Shown piece by piece: positions 25,599 through 33,832 of a stretch of DNA of 64,000 bases. The notes below the pieces were generated by a model. The model did no database searches, was not told the DNA's origin, and worked only from the letters and a program-made list of their open reading frames with translations. The DNA is from Williamsia muralis (GTDB lineage Bacteria > Actinomycetota > Actinomycetes > Mycobacteriales > Mycobacteriaceae). The stretch spans positions 558,001 to 622,000 of the forward strand of contig NZ_PEBD01000008.1 of assembly GCF_002735905.1 (NCBI RefSeq), written 5' to 3'. A program made the translations under genes and the position numbers. Each line of letters begins with the position of its first letter. Within the stretch, counting starts at the first letter, position 1.

Positions 25599-26471
25599 AT
25601 GGGTCCGATCAAGCATCTCGCCAAGAAGATGGCCAAGGCACATGCCGACAAGGTTGCGGTGGTGCGCCTAGAGGGGCCGATCGGCTCGGTCGGGATGGCA
25701 CGTGGCGGCTTGACCGCCGACAACCTCGAGCCGAAACTCCGGCGCGCATTCGAGACCGAACGGCTCAAAGCTGTCGTTCTGGTCATCAATTCCCCAGGTG
25801 GTTCGCCCGCACAGTCGGAGTACATCGCTGAACGCATCCGCCAGCTCTCCTCGGAGAAGGGCATTCGGGTGATCGCGTTCTGTGAAGACGCAGCAGCATC
25901 CGGCGGCTACTGGATCGCTTGTGCGGCCGACGAGATCTACGCAGCGCACACGTCGATCGTCGGTTCGATCGGTGTGGTGTCGTCGGGTTTCGGTGCTCCA
26001 GAGCTGCTGGGCAGGGTGGGAGTGGAACGGCGGGTCTACACCGCAGGCGAGAACAAATCGCGTCTCGATCCGTTCTCGGCGGAGAAGCCCGAAGACGTCG
26101 CCTGGCTCCACGGCCTCCAGCACGACCTGCACGCCGCATTCATCACCTGGGTGCGTCAGCGCCGTGGCGCCAAACTCGTCGGGTCCGACGCCGAGCTGTT
26201 CAGTGGCGACGTCTGGGTGGGCCGCGCCGCTGCGGATGTGGGCCTCGTCGACGGAATCGGAGTGTTGCGGTCGGTACTGGCAGAACGCTTCCCTGACGCC
26301 GAACTCGAGATCATCGCCTCACCGAAGCCGCTGCTGACGCGGCTGACCGGGGGTGTGTCGCGCAGCGAAGGCCGTGTGTCGGCGATGGCCGCTGAGACCT
26401 TCGATGGCGTGGTCACCGGTGTGTTGGCGGCTGCCGAGCGCCGAGCGCACTGGATGCGGATCGGCCTCTAG
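25599..26471 (+). CDS. S49-family serine peptidase (SppA/SohB type)
   Basis: A 290-aa peptidase. VLVINSPGGSPAQSEYIAE is the conserved oxyanion region; the nucleophile is S101 in DAAASGGYWIACAADEI, and the general base is K153 in TAGENKSRLDPFS, giving the Ser-Lys dyad of the family. There is no N-terminal membrane anchor or signal, unlike E. coli SppA, so it may be cytoplasmic or peripheral. It is a single SppA unit, not the tandem form. Confidence 0.88.
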   Translation: MGPIKHLAKKMAKAHADKVAVVRLEGPIGSVGMARGGLTADNLEPKLRRAFETERLKAVVLVINSPGGSPAQSEYIAERIRQLSSEKGIRVIAFCEDAAASGGYWIACAADEIYAAHTSIVGSIGVVSSGFGAPELLGRVGVERRVYTAGENKSRLDPFSAEKPEDVAWLHGLQHDLHAAFITWVRQRRGAKLVGSDAELFSGDVWVGRAAADVGLVDGIGVLRSVLAERFPDAELEIIASPKPLLTRLTGGVSRSEGRVSAMAAETFDGVVTGVLAAAERRAHWMRIGL

Positions 26472-26529
26472 ACGCCGACCGGGTGGTCCTGGCGGCACGG
26501 GACCTGTCCGAATTGGATAGGTTCATCGC

Positions 26530-27159
26530 ATGGAGTCGCTGCTGATCATCATCGTCGCGATACTGGCCATCATCGCGGTGATCATGCTGTTCAACACAAT
26601 CGCGAAGCGTCGCGAGCGCCAAGCAGCCGAGACCAGGGCGGTTCGTGACCGCGCGTACGCTCCGCGGGATCCGTTCTCGTCTGCCGACGACGACGCCGTC
26701 CGTGGAGATCCTCGCGCGCTCAAGCCCGGCGACATGGTGGAGATCCGCGGGGAGATGTTCGCGGTCCGAGGCACCCTGACCCTCACGCAGAGCGGCTTCT
26801 CGTGGACCGAGAACTTCCTCGACACCGGAACCGGCCGCAAGGCGTGGGTGTCGGTGGAGGAGGACCCCGACCTCGAGGTGGTGCTGTGGGAGGAACTCAA
26901 GGGTGTTGCCGTTTCTCCCGGGCCCGAGTCGGTGGAGGTCGACGGCCGCCGATATTCGTCGGACGAGACTGGGTCGGCGAGGTTCACCAGCGCCGGAACC
27001 ACCGGGCTGGCCACCGGAAACATGTCGTATCACGACTACTCGGCCGGCGACGCCCGGTTGTCCTTCGAGGACTTCGGGTCGGGCTGGGAATGCGCGCGGG
27101 GACAGGTCCTGGCTCGCGCCGAATACCGCATCTTTCCCGCAGACACCGGTCCGAGCTGA
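26530..27159 (+). CDS. DUF4178-domain membrane protein
   Basis: A 209-aa protein with one N-terminal membrane helix (about residues 3-22, LLIIIVAILAIIAVIMLFN) and a basic stop-transfer KRRER. The soluble part (about 60-205) is the DUF4178 beta-rich domain: LKPGDMVEIRGEMFAVRGTL, SWTENFLDTG, and a final YRIFP. It is first in the cluster DUF4178, DUF2617, DUF4247, DUF350, polyamine aminopropyltransferase, an arrangement recurrent in actinobacteria, but its role is unknown. Confidence 0.85.
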   Translation: MESLLIIIVAILAIIAVIMLFNTIAKRRERQAAETRAVRDRAYAPRDPFSSADDDAVRGDPRALKPGDMVEIRGEMFAVRGTLTLTQSGFSWTENFLDTGTGRKAWVSVEEDPDLEVVLWEELKGVAVSPGPESVEVDGRRYSSDETGSARFTSAGTTGLATGNMSYHDYSAGDARLSFEDFGSGWECARGQVLARAEYRIFPADTGPS

Positions 27160-27161
27160 GC

Positions 27162-27650
27162 ATGCAGGCGATTCTCGCGGTGCCGTACTCGGACACCAGC
27201 GCCGACCAGCTGACCCTGTCCTTCGATGAGCCGTTGCTGCCCGCTCTGTCCACCGTTCGCTGCCAATTCGACAACGCAGACCTCTCTTTGCGGTTGTTGG
27301 GCGCAAGCCACCAGGTCAGCGCGGTGACCGCCCTCGGCGAGACCGTCGAAACCCTGGCGTGCCTCCCGGGACAGCACCGGGAGCTACCGTCGACGTTGCA
27401 AACGCCCACCGTCTCGTTCCGGGCGCGAACCGAACGACACAGCGCACGGTCCCTCTCCGTGCTCGGCGCCCAGATCTCGGATCGGGCGACAGGACCGCAT
27501 GCGCTGATCGGGCACTACCCCGGCAGTCCCGATGCCTTCACCGCGATCATCGCCGCCGACGTCGGCGACCGGATCCGCTGGGACACCTGGCACGCCTATC
27601 CCCAGACAGGCGACGTGGTGATCACCTCGAGCCTCGTGCAGGTGCGTTGA
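27162..27650 (+). CDS. DUF2617-family protein
   Basis: A 162-aa cytoplasmic protein. It has the YSDTSADQLTLSFDE start, a middle SVLGASHQV-like strand (RLLGASHQVSAV) and the C-terminal WDTWHAYPQTGDVVITSSLV characteristic of DUF2617. The ATG at 27162 lies 2 nt after the DUF4178 stop, which fixes the start despite a longer open frame upstream. It is second in the polyamine-synthase cluster and overlaps the next start by one base (TGATG). Confidence 0.85.
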   Translation: MQAILAVPYSDTSADQLTLSFDEPLLPALSTVRCQFDNADLSLRLLGASHQVSAVTALGETVETLACLPGQHRELPSTLQTPTVSFRARTERHSARSLSVLGAQISDRATGPHALIGHYPGSPDAFTAIIAADVGDRIRWDTWHAYPQTGDVVITSSLVQVR

Positions 27651-28165
27651 TGACCTACGACCACGATGCGGGCGGCTACAACCGCAAGCCCCTCAACCGC
27701 ATCCGTAACGGCATCATCGCCGCCATCGTCCTGGTGGCTGTTGCGCTGCTTGCCTTTTCATGTGTGTCCGGCGGGATGGCATCCACCAGCGCGCGCAGCT
27801 ACATCCAACAGAACTATGACCGGGCGCCGAACCTGGACGAAGGATCGGTGGATGCGTACATCGCCGACGGCACCCCTGAGCAAGTCGCCGGTCAGATAAG
27901 CGGTGCCCAGAGGCCGACCGATCAACGTCAGGCGACCCAGACCGTCGCCGGGGTGCCTACTAGTGGGTTGTTCATGCAGTATCCCGACTACCTCGTGGGC
28001 CTCTTTCCCTATGAAGACAACAACACCCGCGTGATGCTCAGTGATGACTACGAATCCGGGTACCGCCATTACGGCGGGTTCATCGGTGGATTCTGGGTCT
28101 CACGTCCCAATTTTTCCGGTGGCGGCTCCGACTATCGGGGCGGCGGCGGCGGTTCCGGCAAGTAG
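27650..28165 (+). CDS. DUF4247-family membrane protein
   Basis: A 171-aa protein. One hydrophobic segment near residues 21-40 (NGIIAAIVLVAVALLAFSCV) may be an anchor or a lipoprotein-like signal ending at FSC. The outside domain SYIQQNYDRAP through YRHYGGFIGGFWVSRP matches DUF4247, and the tail is glycine-rich (YRGGGGGSGK). The ATG overlaps the DUF2617 stop by one base, indicating translational coupling. Confidence 0.83.
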   Translation: MTYDHDAGGYNRKPLNRIRNGIIAAIVLVAVALLAFSCVSGGMASTSARSYIQQNYDRAPNLDEGSVDAYIADGTPEQVAGQISGAQRPTDQRQATQTVAGVPTSGLFMQYPDYLVGLFPYEDNNTRVMLSDDYESGYRHYGGFIGGFWVSRPNFSGGGSDYRGGGGGSGK

Positions 28166-28192
28166 CGCAGAAAACAACAGGTGGGAGACAAA

Positions 28193-28621
28193 GTGGAGTG
28201 GGAGATCTTGCGCGACAACGTCGTATCGGCTGCGGCGTACAGCTGCGTCGGTGTGTTGCTGATGATCCTCGGGTTCGTCGCCGTCGACCTGGTGACGCCG
28301 GGCAGACTGCGACAACAGGTCTGGGTGGATCGCAACCGGAACGCGTGCATCCTGGTGGCGAGCAACACCCTGGCGGTGGCGATCATCATCGTCGCGGCGA
28401 TCGCCGCCAGCGAAGGCGACCTCGGTGAGGGACTGCTGTACACCCTCATCTACACGGTGATCGGGATCTTCGTGATGGCGTTGACCTTCATCCTCGTGGA
28501 CGCCCTTTCTCCCGGCGACCTGGGCGAGGTGTTGTTGGATGATCGGCCGCACCCCGCCGTGTGGGTCTCGGCAACGGTGCACGTGGGTGCCGGACTGATC
28601 ATCGCCGCGTCACTGCTGTAG
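28193..28621 (+). CDS. DUF350-family membrane protein
   Basis: A 142-aa protein with four hydrophobic helices (about residues 10-32, 50-68, 75-98 and 120-142), the two-repeat arrangement of DUF350, including LVTPGRLRQQVW and LSPGDLGEVLL before the loops. The GTG at 28193 follows GGAG by 5 nt; a GTG at 28181 is the alternative. It is fourth in the cluster, 9 nt before the polyamine aminopropyltransferase gene, so probably a membrane partner of that enzyme; the role is not established. Confidence 0.85.
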   Translation: MEWEILRDNVVSAAAYSCVGVLLMILGFVAVDLVTPGRLRQQVWVDRNRNACILVASNTLAVAIIIVAAIAASEGDLGEGLLYTLIYTVIGIFVMALTFILVDALSPGDLGEVLLDDRPHPAVWVSATVHVGAGLIIAASLL

Positions 28622-28630
28622 CCCGCTCCA

Positions 28631-30208
28631 TTGGCCACCTCCACCGCCCCTTCCGACACCACCGCACCGCCGCCGCTACGCCGGGCAGCACGGTCAGCGC
28701 TGCTGGCGGTGGTGTTCATCTGCGCCGCCTGCGGGCTGGTCTACGAGCTCGCGCTCGTCACGCTGGGGTCGTACCTGATCGGTAACACGGCCACGCAGGC
28801 CGCAATCGTGTTGTCGGTGATGGTGTTTGCGATGGGCATCGGATCGCTGGCTGCAAAACCTCTGCAGAACCGGGCCGCCGTCAGCTTCGCAGTCATCGAA
28901 CTGGTGCTGGCTCTGCTCGGTGGTCTCTCGGTGCTGGCGCTGTACGGAGCGTTCGCCTATTTGTCGCTGTACACGCAGTCGCTCGTGGTGGTCGCCTTCG
29001 TGCTCGGAATGCTGATCGGCGCCGAGATACCCCTGCTGATGGTGTTGCTCCAACACATCAGGAAGCAGTCGGCAGGGTCTGCGGTGGCCGATCTGTTCGC
29101 TGCCGACTACGTGGGCGCGTTGCTCGGTGGCCTGGCGTTCCCGTTCCTGTTGCTGCCGTTGCTCGGGCAGATCCGCGGCGCGCTCGTGGTCGGCATGATC
29201 AACGCCGTTGCCGGAGCCGCTCTTGTACTCATCGTGTTCCGCCGAGACCTCGGTCGTGTTCGCATGTTGGCCTTGGGCGCCGGGTCGGTCGGTGTGGTCG
29301 CGGTGCTGGTGGCGGCGATGTTCTATGCCGACACCTTCGAGGTCAATGCACGGCAGGCGCTGTATCGCGACCCGATCGTGCTGGCCGACCGAACCCCCAT
29401 CCAGGACATCGTGATCACCAATCGCAAGGTTTCCGGCGGCGACGACGACACCCGGCTCTTCCTCAACGGTGATCTGCAGTTCTCGAGTGTGGACGAGTAC
29501 CGGTACCACGAGGCGCTGGTGCATCCGGCGCTGGCGGAGAAGCGGGACAACGTGCTGATCCTCGGCGGCGGCGACGGTCTGGCACTTCGTGAGGTGCTGA
29601 AGTACCGCGATGTGCAGTCGGTCCACCTCGTCGAACTGGACCCTCGGATGATCGATTTGGCGCGCACAGATCCGAGACTCACCGAACTCAACCGCAACGC
29701 CTTCGCCGACGAGCGGGTCTCGGTGGTGACAGCCGACGCCTTCAACTGGCTGCGTGAGGACTCGGGGCTGTTCGACGCCGTCATCGTCGACATGCCGGAC
29801 CCGGACGAGACGGCCACCGCCAAGCTGTACTCGGTGGAGTTCTATGGGCTGATCCGTGGGCATCTGGCGCCGGGTGCGCGGATGGTCGTCCAGGCGGGCT
29901 CTCCTTACTTTGCGCCCCGCTCGTTCTGGTGCATCGGCCAGAGCATCGCCGAGGCGGGCGTGACGACCGCGGCCTATCACGTCGACGTGCCCTCGTTCGG
30001 GGACTGGGGCTTCTTTCTGGGGGCGGTGGGTGACGTCGCACCGGCGGTGACGGTGGACCCTGCGGTGGACCGTCGCTTCTTGTCGGCGGACGAGCTGGAT
30101 GCCGCCCGTACGTTCCCGCCCGACCGCCCACCCTTGGAGATGCCCTCGTCCACCCTGATGCAGCCGCGGATCCTCGAGTACTCGCAGTCGGAGTGGTCGG
30201 TCTACTGA
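28631..30208 (+). CDS. speE: Membrane-embedded polyamine aminopropyltransferase (spermidine synthase-like)
   Basis: A 525-aa two-part protein. About residues 20-235 hold seven hydrophobic helices; the C-terminal half is a spermidine-synthase fold: RLFLNGDLQFSSVDEYRYHE, the decarboxylated-SAM loop LILGGGDGLALREVLKY, VHLVELDPRMI, and the catalytic Asp in FDAVIVDMPDPD. It should transfer aminopropyl groups to a diamine or related acceptor at the membrane face. No speD (SAM decarboxylase) is in the window, so the donor and true acceptor are open. TTG start; last gene of the cluster. Confidence 0.9.
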   Translation: MATSTAPSDTTAPPPLRRAARSALLAVVFICAACGLVYELALVTLGSYLIGNTATQAAIVLSVMVFAMGIGSLAAKPLQNRAAVSFAVIELVLALLGGLSVLALYGAFAYLSLYTQSLVVVAFVLGMLIGAEIPLLMVLLQHIRKQSAGSAVADLFAADYVGALLGGLAFPFLLLPLLGQIRGALVVGMINAVAGAALVLIVFRRDLGRVRMLALGAGSVGVVAVLVAAMFYADTFEVNARQALYRDPIVLADRTPIQDIVITNRKVSGGDDDTRLFLNGDLQFSSVDEYRYHEALVHPALAEKRDNVLILGGGDGLALREVLKYRDVQSVHLVELDPRMIDLARTDPRLTELNRNAFADERVSVVTADAFNWLREDSGLFDAVIVDMPDPDETATAKLYSVEFYGLIRGHLAPGARMVVQAGSPYFAPRSFWCIGQSIAEAGVTTAAYHVDVPSFGDWGFFLGAVGDVAPAVTVDPAVDRRFLSADELDAARTFPPDRPPLEMPSSTLMQPRILEYSQSEWSVY

Positions 30209-30281
30209 CCGTGCGGGGATGCACCGAAGGGTGCCTCCGCAAATCGGACCCTGTGAGTTGTCATCTCCGGTTGACGCGAAG

Positions 30282-30510
30282 TTATCCACAGGCCGCGCCT
30301 AATGCGCTGGTTCGGAGCCTGCCAGCAAACACTCAACCTGTGGATGAGGCTGTGGAAACTGTGGAGAACTCGGCGTTTTGAGTGAATTGTTAGTGAACCT
30401 CGTCACAAAACAAGTTGCTGGTGGAAGGATTATCTTTCGGATTGTTAATTATCTTCATATTTGAGCGACGCAGAGTAGAACGCGGGGCCCTGTGGATAAC
30501 CTGTTGAAAA
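30282..30510. other. DnaA-box cluster in an AT-rich intergenic region
   Basis: Two perfect DnaA boxes, TTATCCACA at 30282-30290 and TGTGGATAA at 30491-30499, flank near-boxes TGTGGATGA (30339-30347), TGTGGAAAC (30351-30359) and TGTGGAGAA (30360-30368, which fits the actinobacterial TT(G/C)TCCACA form), plus TGTTGAAAA at 30502. Between them, 30370-30475 is unusually AT-rich and holds the direct repeat ATTATCTT at 30429 and 30448. No dnaA, dnaN, rpmH or plasmid replication gene is nearby. No protein-coding content is seen in 30209-30556. Confidence 0.7.
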
Positions 30511-30556
30511 CTGTGGGGCGGCGGCGCATGCCGAGGCAGCGTGCCACCATGGACGG

Positions 30557-30925
30557 GTGACTATGTCGGATGTTCCGTCGGTGCCCGTCGCCGACCTACC
30601 GGTCGATTTCACGGCAGAGACGAACAGGATCCTGCTGGACGTTCGAGAAGACGACGAGTGGGCGAACGGGCACGTTCCCGGAGCCCTCCACATCCCTCTC
30701 GGCGAAGTGCCCGCTCGGGTCGACGAGATCGACCCCGACGCCGAGCTGTTTGTCATCTGTCATTCAGGTGGCCGCTCGGCCCGCGTGCTCGGGTACCTCT
30801 CGCAGCGCGGGTACGAGGGCGCGAACGTCGGGGGCGGAATCCTGGCGTGGGCGCAGGCCGGCAGGCCCCTGGAGACAGGCGCAGGTGGATCCGGGGGAGC
30901 GGCGTCCTCGGAGACCGGGCGGTGA
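30557..30925 (+). CDS. Rhodanese-domain sulfurtransferase
   Basis: A 122-aa single rhodanese domain. ILLDVREDDEWANGHVPGAL is the conserved N-terminal CH2A-type motif; the catalytic cysteine lies in VICHSGGRSARVLGYL (loop CHSGGR), and GGILAWAQAGRP closes the domain. It transfers sulfane sulfur to an unknown acceptor. GTG start at 30557, with an ATG at 30563 as alternative. Its stop overlaps the next GTG by 4 nt. Confidence 0.9.
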   Translation: MTMSDVPSVPVADLPVDFTAETNRILLDVREDDEWANGHVPGALHIPLGEVPARVDEIDPDAELFVICHSGGRSARVLGYLSQRGYEGANVGGGILAWAQAGRPLETGAGGSGGAASSETGR

Positions 30926-32022
30926 CAGTTCCGCCTTCTGGACCGGTCCGGGACTACTGCCCGCACTGCCGGATCGCTGGACCGCACGATCCCCGTCGAC
31001 CACGCTGCCCACGATGTTCGGGTCCGCTGACACCGCTCGACGCCTACGGCCGCGCCGTGGTGTTCCGGCCACTGCCGCAGCAACGGCCCGTGCCGACCGC
31101 GGGATATGTACCCGCACCCCCTCCGCCTGGCCCGCAGCCGCGGCCGAACAACATGTACGTCCCGCCGCGCAGCCAGCGTCATCAATCGGTGGCCGGCGGC
31201 GGCCCGCGTCAGATGTCGCCGACAGCACGGCGGATGGTGCGCTGGGTGGCGCTGCGTCCGCCCGAGGCCCGGCCGGGTCCGCGGGCCCGGGTGGAGCGGC
31301 GCGAAACACCCACGCCTCGCTACCGAAGCGTCCCGCAGTGGGGTCTGCAGGACAGCCCGGCAACCGGACCCGAAACGCGTGAGCAAAACCTGATCGAACA
31401 GGCGACAGCCCGTCTTCCGCAGCTGCTGCTGATCGCAGCGGGCGTACTCGTCGCGGCGGCCGCCGCCGAGGCGTGGATCTACGCATTGCTCGTGGTCAAC
31501 CTGGAAGAACCGGTCAGCCGCGGTATGCAGGTCGCTGCCGAGGCCGCGGTGTGGATCACCGGCCTGGCGTCGGTGGCGATGATGCTCGCGTGCCTGGCCG
31601 GCGCCGCCGGATGGTTGATCGAGGAGCGGCGGAGGTCATACGGCGAGCACGGTCAATACGACCCGCGAACCCGCCGGGAGATCTTCATCGGATGCTGGGT
31701 CCCGGTGATCAACGTCTTCCGGCCGGTGGCCTTCATGCGTGAGGTACTCGAACTCCGCGACGACCTGCCGCGCGACCACATCCGTAAGCGACTGTGGTGG
31801 TTGTGGGCCGGCTGGGTACTGGTGAATCTGCTGGTGGTCGGGTGCATCGTGCTGCGGATCTTCGCCGAGTCCCTGCTGTGGCAGTCGAATGCGGTGCTCC
31901 TTGTCATCGTGTCCGACCTGGCCAGCGCCGGGTTCGCGGTTGCGGTGTGGTGGACGATCACGCGACTGCTCGACCGGGAGGCCGAGACCGCGGCCCCCAC
32001 CCGATGGCTGGTCGCGGTATGA
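30922..32022 (+). CDS. DUF4328-domain membrane protein with zinc ribbon
   Basis: A 366-aa protein. Residues 10-40 carry a zinc ribbon (YCPHCRIAG then RPRCPRCSGPL: two CxxC pairs). A long Pro/Arg-rich linker follows to about residue 160. The C-terminal DUF4328 domain has four hydrophobic helices with the conserved FIGCWVPVINVFRPVAFMRE and LWWLWAGWVLVNLL. The function is unknown. The GTG start at 30922 is set by the GTGA overlap with the rhodanese stop, and it ends in an ATGA overlap with the phosphodiesterase gene, forming a three-gene operon. Confidence 0.85.
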   Translation: MTVPPSGPVRDYCPHCRIAGPHDPRRPRCPRCSGPLTPLDAYGRAVVFRPLPQQRPVPTAGYVPAPPPPGPQPRPNNMYVPPRSQRHQSVAGGGPRQMSPTARRMVRWVALRPPEARPGPRARVERRETPTPRYRSVPQWGLQDSPATGPETREQNLIEQATARLPQLLLIAAGVLVAAAAAEAWIYALLVVNLEEPVSRGMQVAAEAAVWITGLASVAMMLACLAGAAGWLIEERRRSYGEHGQYDPRTRREIFIGCWVPVINVFRPVAFMREVLELRDDLPRDHIRKRLWWLWAGWVLVNLLVVGCIVLRIFAESLLWQSNAVLLVIVSDLASAGFAVAVWWTITRLLDREAETAAPTRWLVAV

Positions 32023-32804
32023 CCGACACCCATCGGGTGCTGCGCACGGAAACGCCTGCGGTGGTGGCTCACCGGGGGGCGTCGGGCCACAAACCGGAAC
32101 ACACGCTGATGGCTTACGAGCTCGCCCTCGAGCAGGGCGCCGACGGACTCGAGTGCGACGTCCGGCTCACCGCGGATCACGAGCTGGTGTGTGTCCACGA
32201 CCGCACGATCGACCGCACCTCCGACGGCAGCGGTGTGGTCAGTGAGCTCACCCTCGCTCAGCTCCGGGAGTTCGACTTCGCGAGTTGGCATACTTCCGGT
32301 CTCACCTCGAAGGTCCTCACACTGCGCGAACTGATGGAGCTGACGCTGGACTGGAAACGCCCGGTGCGCCTGTTCATCGAGACCAAGCACCCCGTTCGAT
32401 TCGGTGGACTGGTGGAGCAGCTCCTCCTCGCCGAATTGCAACGGTTCGGTGTCGCGACACCGGCGTCGGCAGATCACAGCCGCGCCGTGGTGATCTCGTT
32501 CTCCACCGCCGGTGTGTGGCGCATCCGACGTAACGCTCCGATGCTGCCCACCGTGCTACTCGGCGACACCGCCCGGTTCCTCGGGGGAAGCGCCGCCACC
32601 GCCGTGGGGGCCACGGCCATCGGACCGTCGATCTTCACTCTGCGGGAGCACCCCGATGCGGTGGATCGTGCTGCCGCCGCTGGTCGGGCCACATACTGCT
32701 GGACGGTCGACGAGCGGCGCGACGCGACATTCTGTGCCGATCTCGGGGTCGGCTGGATCGCCACCAACTACCCCGACCGGGTGCGGGGCTGGCTCGCTGC
32801 GTAA
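32019..32804 (+). CDS. Glycerophosphodiester phosphodiesterase
   Basis: A 261-aa GDPD TIM-barrel enzyme. The catalytic residues are in VVAHRGASGHKPEHT (first His, Arg and Glu) and ADGLECDVRLT with ELVCVHD (Glu, Asp and second His), followed by LFIETKHP and YCWTVDERR. It hydrolyses glycerophosphodiesters to glycerol-3-phosphate and an alcohol. It has no signal peptide, so it is predicted to be cytosolic (GlpQ1/UgpQ-like). The start is fixed by the ATGA overlap. Confidence 0.92.
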   Translation: MTDTHRVLRTETPAVVAHRGASGHKPEHTLMAYELALEQGADGLECDVRLTADHELVCVHDRTIDRTSDGSGVVSELTLAQLREFDFASWHTSGLTSKVLTLRELMELTLDWKRPVRLFIETKHPVRFGGLVEQLLLAELQRFGVATPASADHSRAVVISFSTAGVWRIRRNAPMLPTVLLGDTARFLGGSAATAVGATAIGPSIFTLREHPDAVDRAAAAGRATYCWTVDERRDATFCADLGVGWIATNYPDRVRGWLAA

Positions 32805-32815
32805 GTTCTTCTCAC

Positions 32816-33730
32816 GTGGCTAAGAAGAGTAAACGTGGCAGCGGACCCCGACCCGGAAGCAATCGCGCAGAACGGGTGGCGGCACGCAAGGAACGGCAGG
32901 CCCAGGCAACCGCGCCGCTCTTCCGGCCGTTCGCCGGGATCGCCGCCGAATGCGACCTGGTGGCCCTGAGGGCCTTCGTCGCCTCGGCCACCGCCGAGTT
33001 GCCGTTGACCGCACCGGGCACCAACCCCGTGCGACTGGTGACGGTTCTGCCCGGTGCCGGACCGGCACTGGTGCGTGAGGAGTCCGGCGCAGCTGTTGGT
33101 TTGGTTGCGCTGCAGACCCAGCCCGAGCACGAAGAGCCCGGTGCCGCATTGGCCGCCGCGATCCGGTGGGCAACCGAAGGCGCTGCGGGAGAGACGTTTT
33201 CAGAGGTGGACATTGCCGAGGCCGGTGCACTCGAGGACGTGCTCGATCCCGCCGCTGCGCTCGACATCACCGTCCACAACGACTTCAACTGGTGGATCGA
33301 GGGTCAGGAAAACCCCGCCCCTCAGATCACCGCGATGATCGAGCAGGCCAACGCGTCCATCATGCCGACGGCCCGGTTGGCCGGGGACTTCGTCGGGGCG
33401 CCTTGGTGGGTCGACGCCGGTGAGCGTGCACATCTGCGGTGGATACGCCCCGAGCCCGAAGACGACGTGATGGCGGCGCTGGCGCGCGTGCATGCATCGG
33501 GTGGGCTGACACTCGGCGAAGGATCACGCTTCGCGGGTTCTTTCCGTACACACGGGCTACTGGTGCCGGTGTTCGACCTGGACCGCGAACTGCACCCCAC
33601 CGAGTGGACTGCGGGCGTCGAGACGTTCAACAACCGGCTCAACGAGGCGCTGGCCTCGGACGCCGAGCTCACCAGCGACGAGCGGCGCTCACGCGACGGC
33701 ATCCGAGCCCGGCAGGTCACCCTGCGCTGA
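32816..33730 (+). CDS. DUF5926-family protein (SecC-less type)
   Basis: A 304-aa soluble protein. A basic N-terminus (MAKKSKRGSGPRPGSNRAER) is followed by an acidic globular part including DITVHNDFNWWIEGQ and RAHLRWIRPEPEDDV, the core I recognise as DUF5926, conserved across actinobacteria. Function is unknown; the lysine/arginine-rich start could bind nucleic acid. GTG start, 12 nt after the GDPD stop. A strong terminator follows. Confidence 0.8.
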   Translation: MAKKSKRGSGPRPGSNRAERVAARKERQAQATAPLFRPFAGIAAECDLVALRAFVASATAELPLTAPGTNPVRLVTVLPGAGPALVREESGAAVGLVALQTQPEHEEPGAALAAAIRWATEGAAGETFSEVDIAEAGALEDVLDPAAALDITVHNDFNWWIEGQENPAPQITAMIEQANASIMPTARLAGDFVGAPWWVDAGERAHLRWIRPEPEDDVMAALARVHASGGLTLGEGSRFAGSFRTHGLLVPVFDLDRELHPTEWTAGVETFNNRLNEALASDAELTSDERRSRDGIRARQVTLR

Positions 33731-33764
33731 GGTGACGGGCAGTTCGCCCGAGACAGACACGACA

Positions 33765-33804
33765 ACAAAGGGCGCGGCCGGAAAGATCCGGCCGCGCCCT
33801 TTGT
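33765..33804. terminator. Bidirectional intrinsic terminator
   Basis: A perfect 17-bp inverted repeat (33765-33781 and 33788-33804; core GGGCGCGGCCGG) with a 6-nt loop, flanked by AAA on one side and TTT on the other. It separates the convergent DUF5926 and ferritin genes. Confidence 0.85.
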
Positions 33805-33832
33805 GCGTGTTGACGTGCTGTCGAGCGGGTTC

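Noticed and set aside
28694-30289. 531-codon open frame on the minus strand
   Set aside because: Exactly antisense to the polyamine aminopropyltransferase gene. Its product is His/Arg/Gln-rich with no domain, as expected for a shadow frame in GC-rich DNA.
30282-30510. Chromosomal oriC
   Set aside because: DnaA boxes and AT-rich DNA are present, but dnaA, dnaN, gyrB, rpmH or parAB are absent on either side, so I report it as a DnaA-box cluster only.
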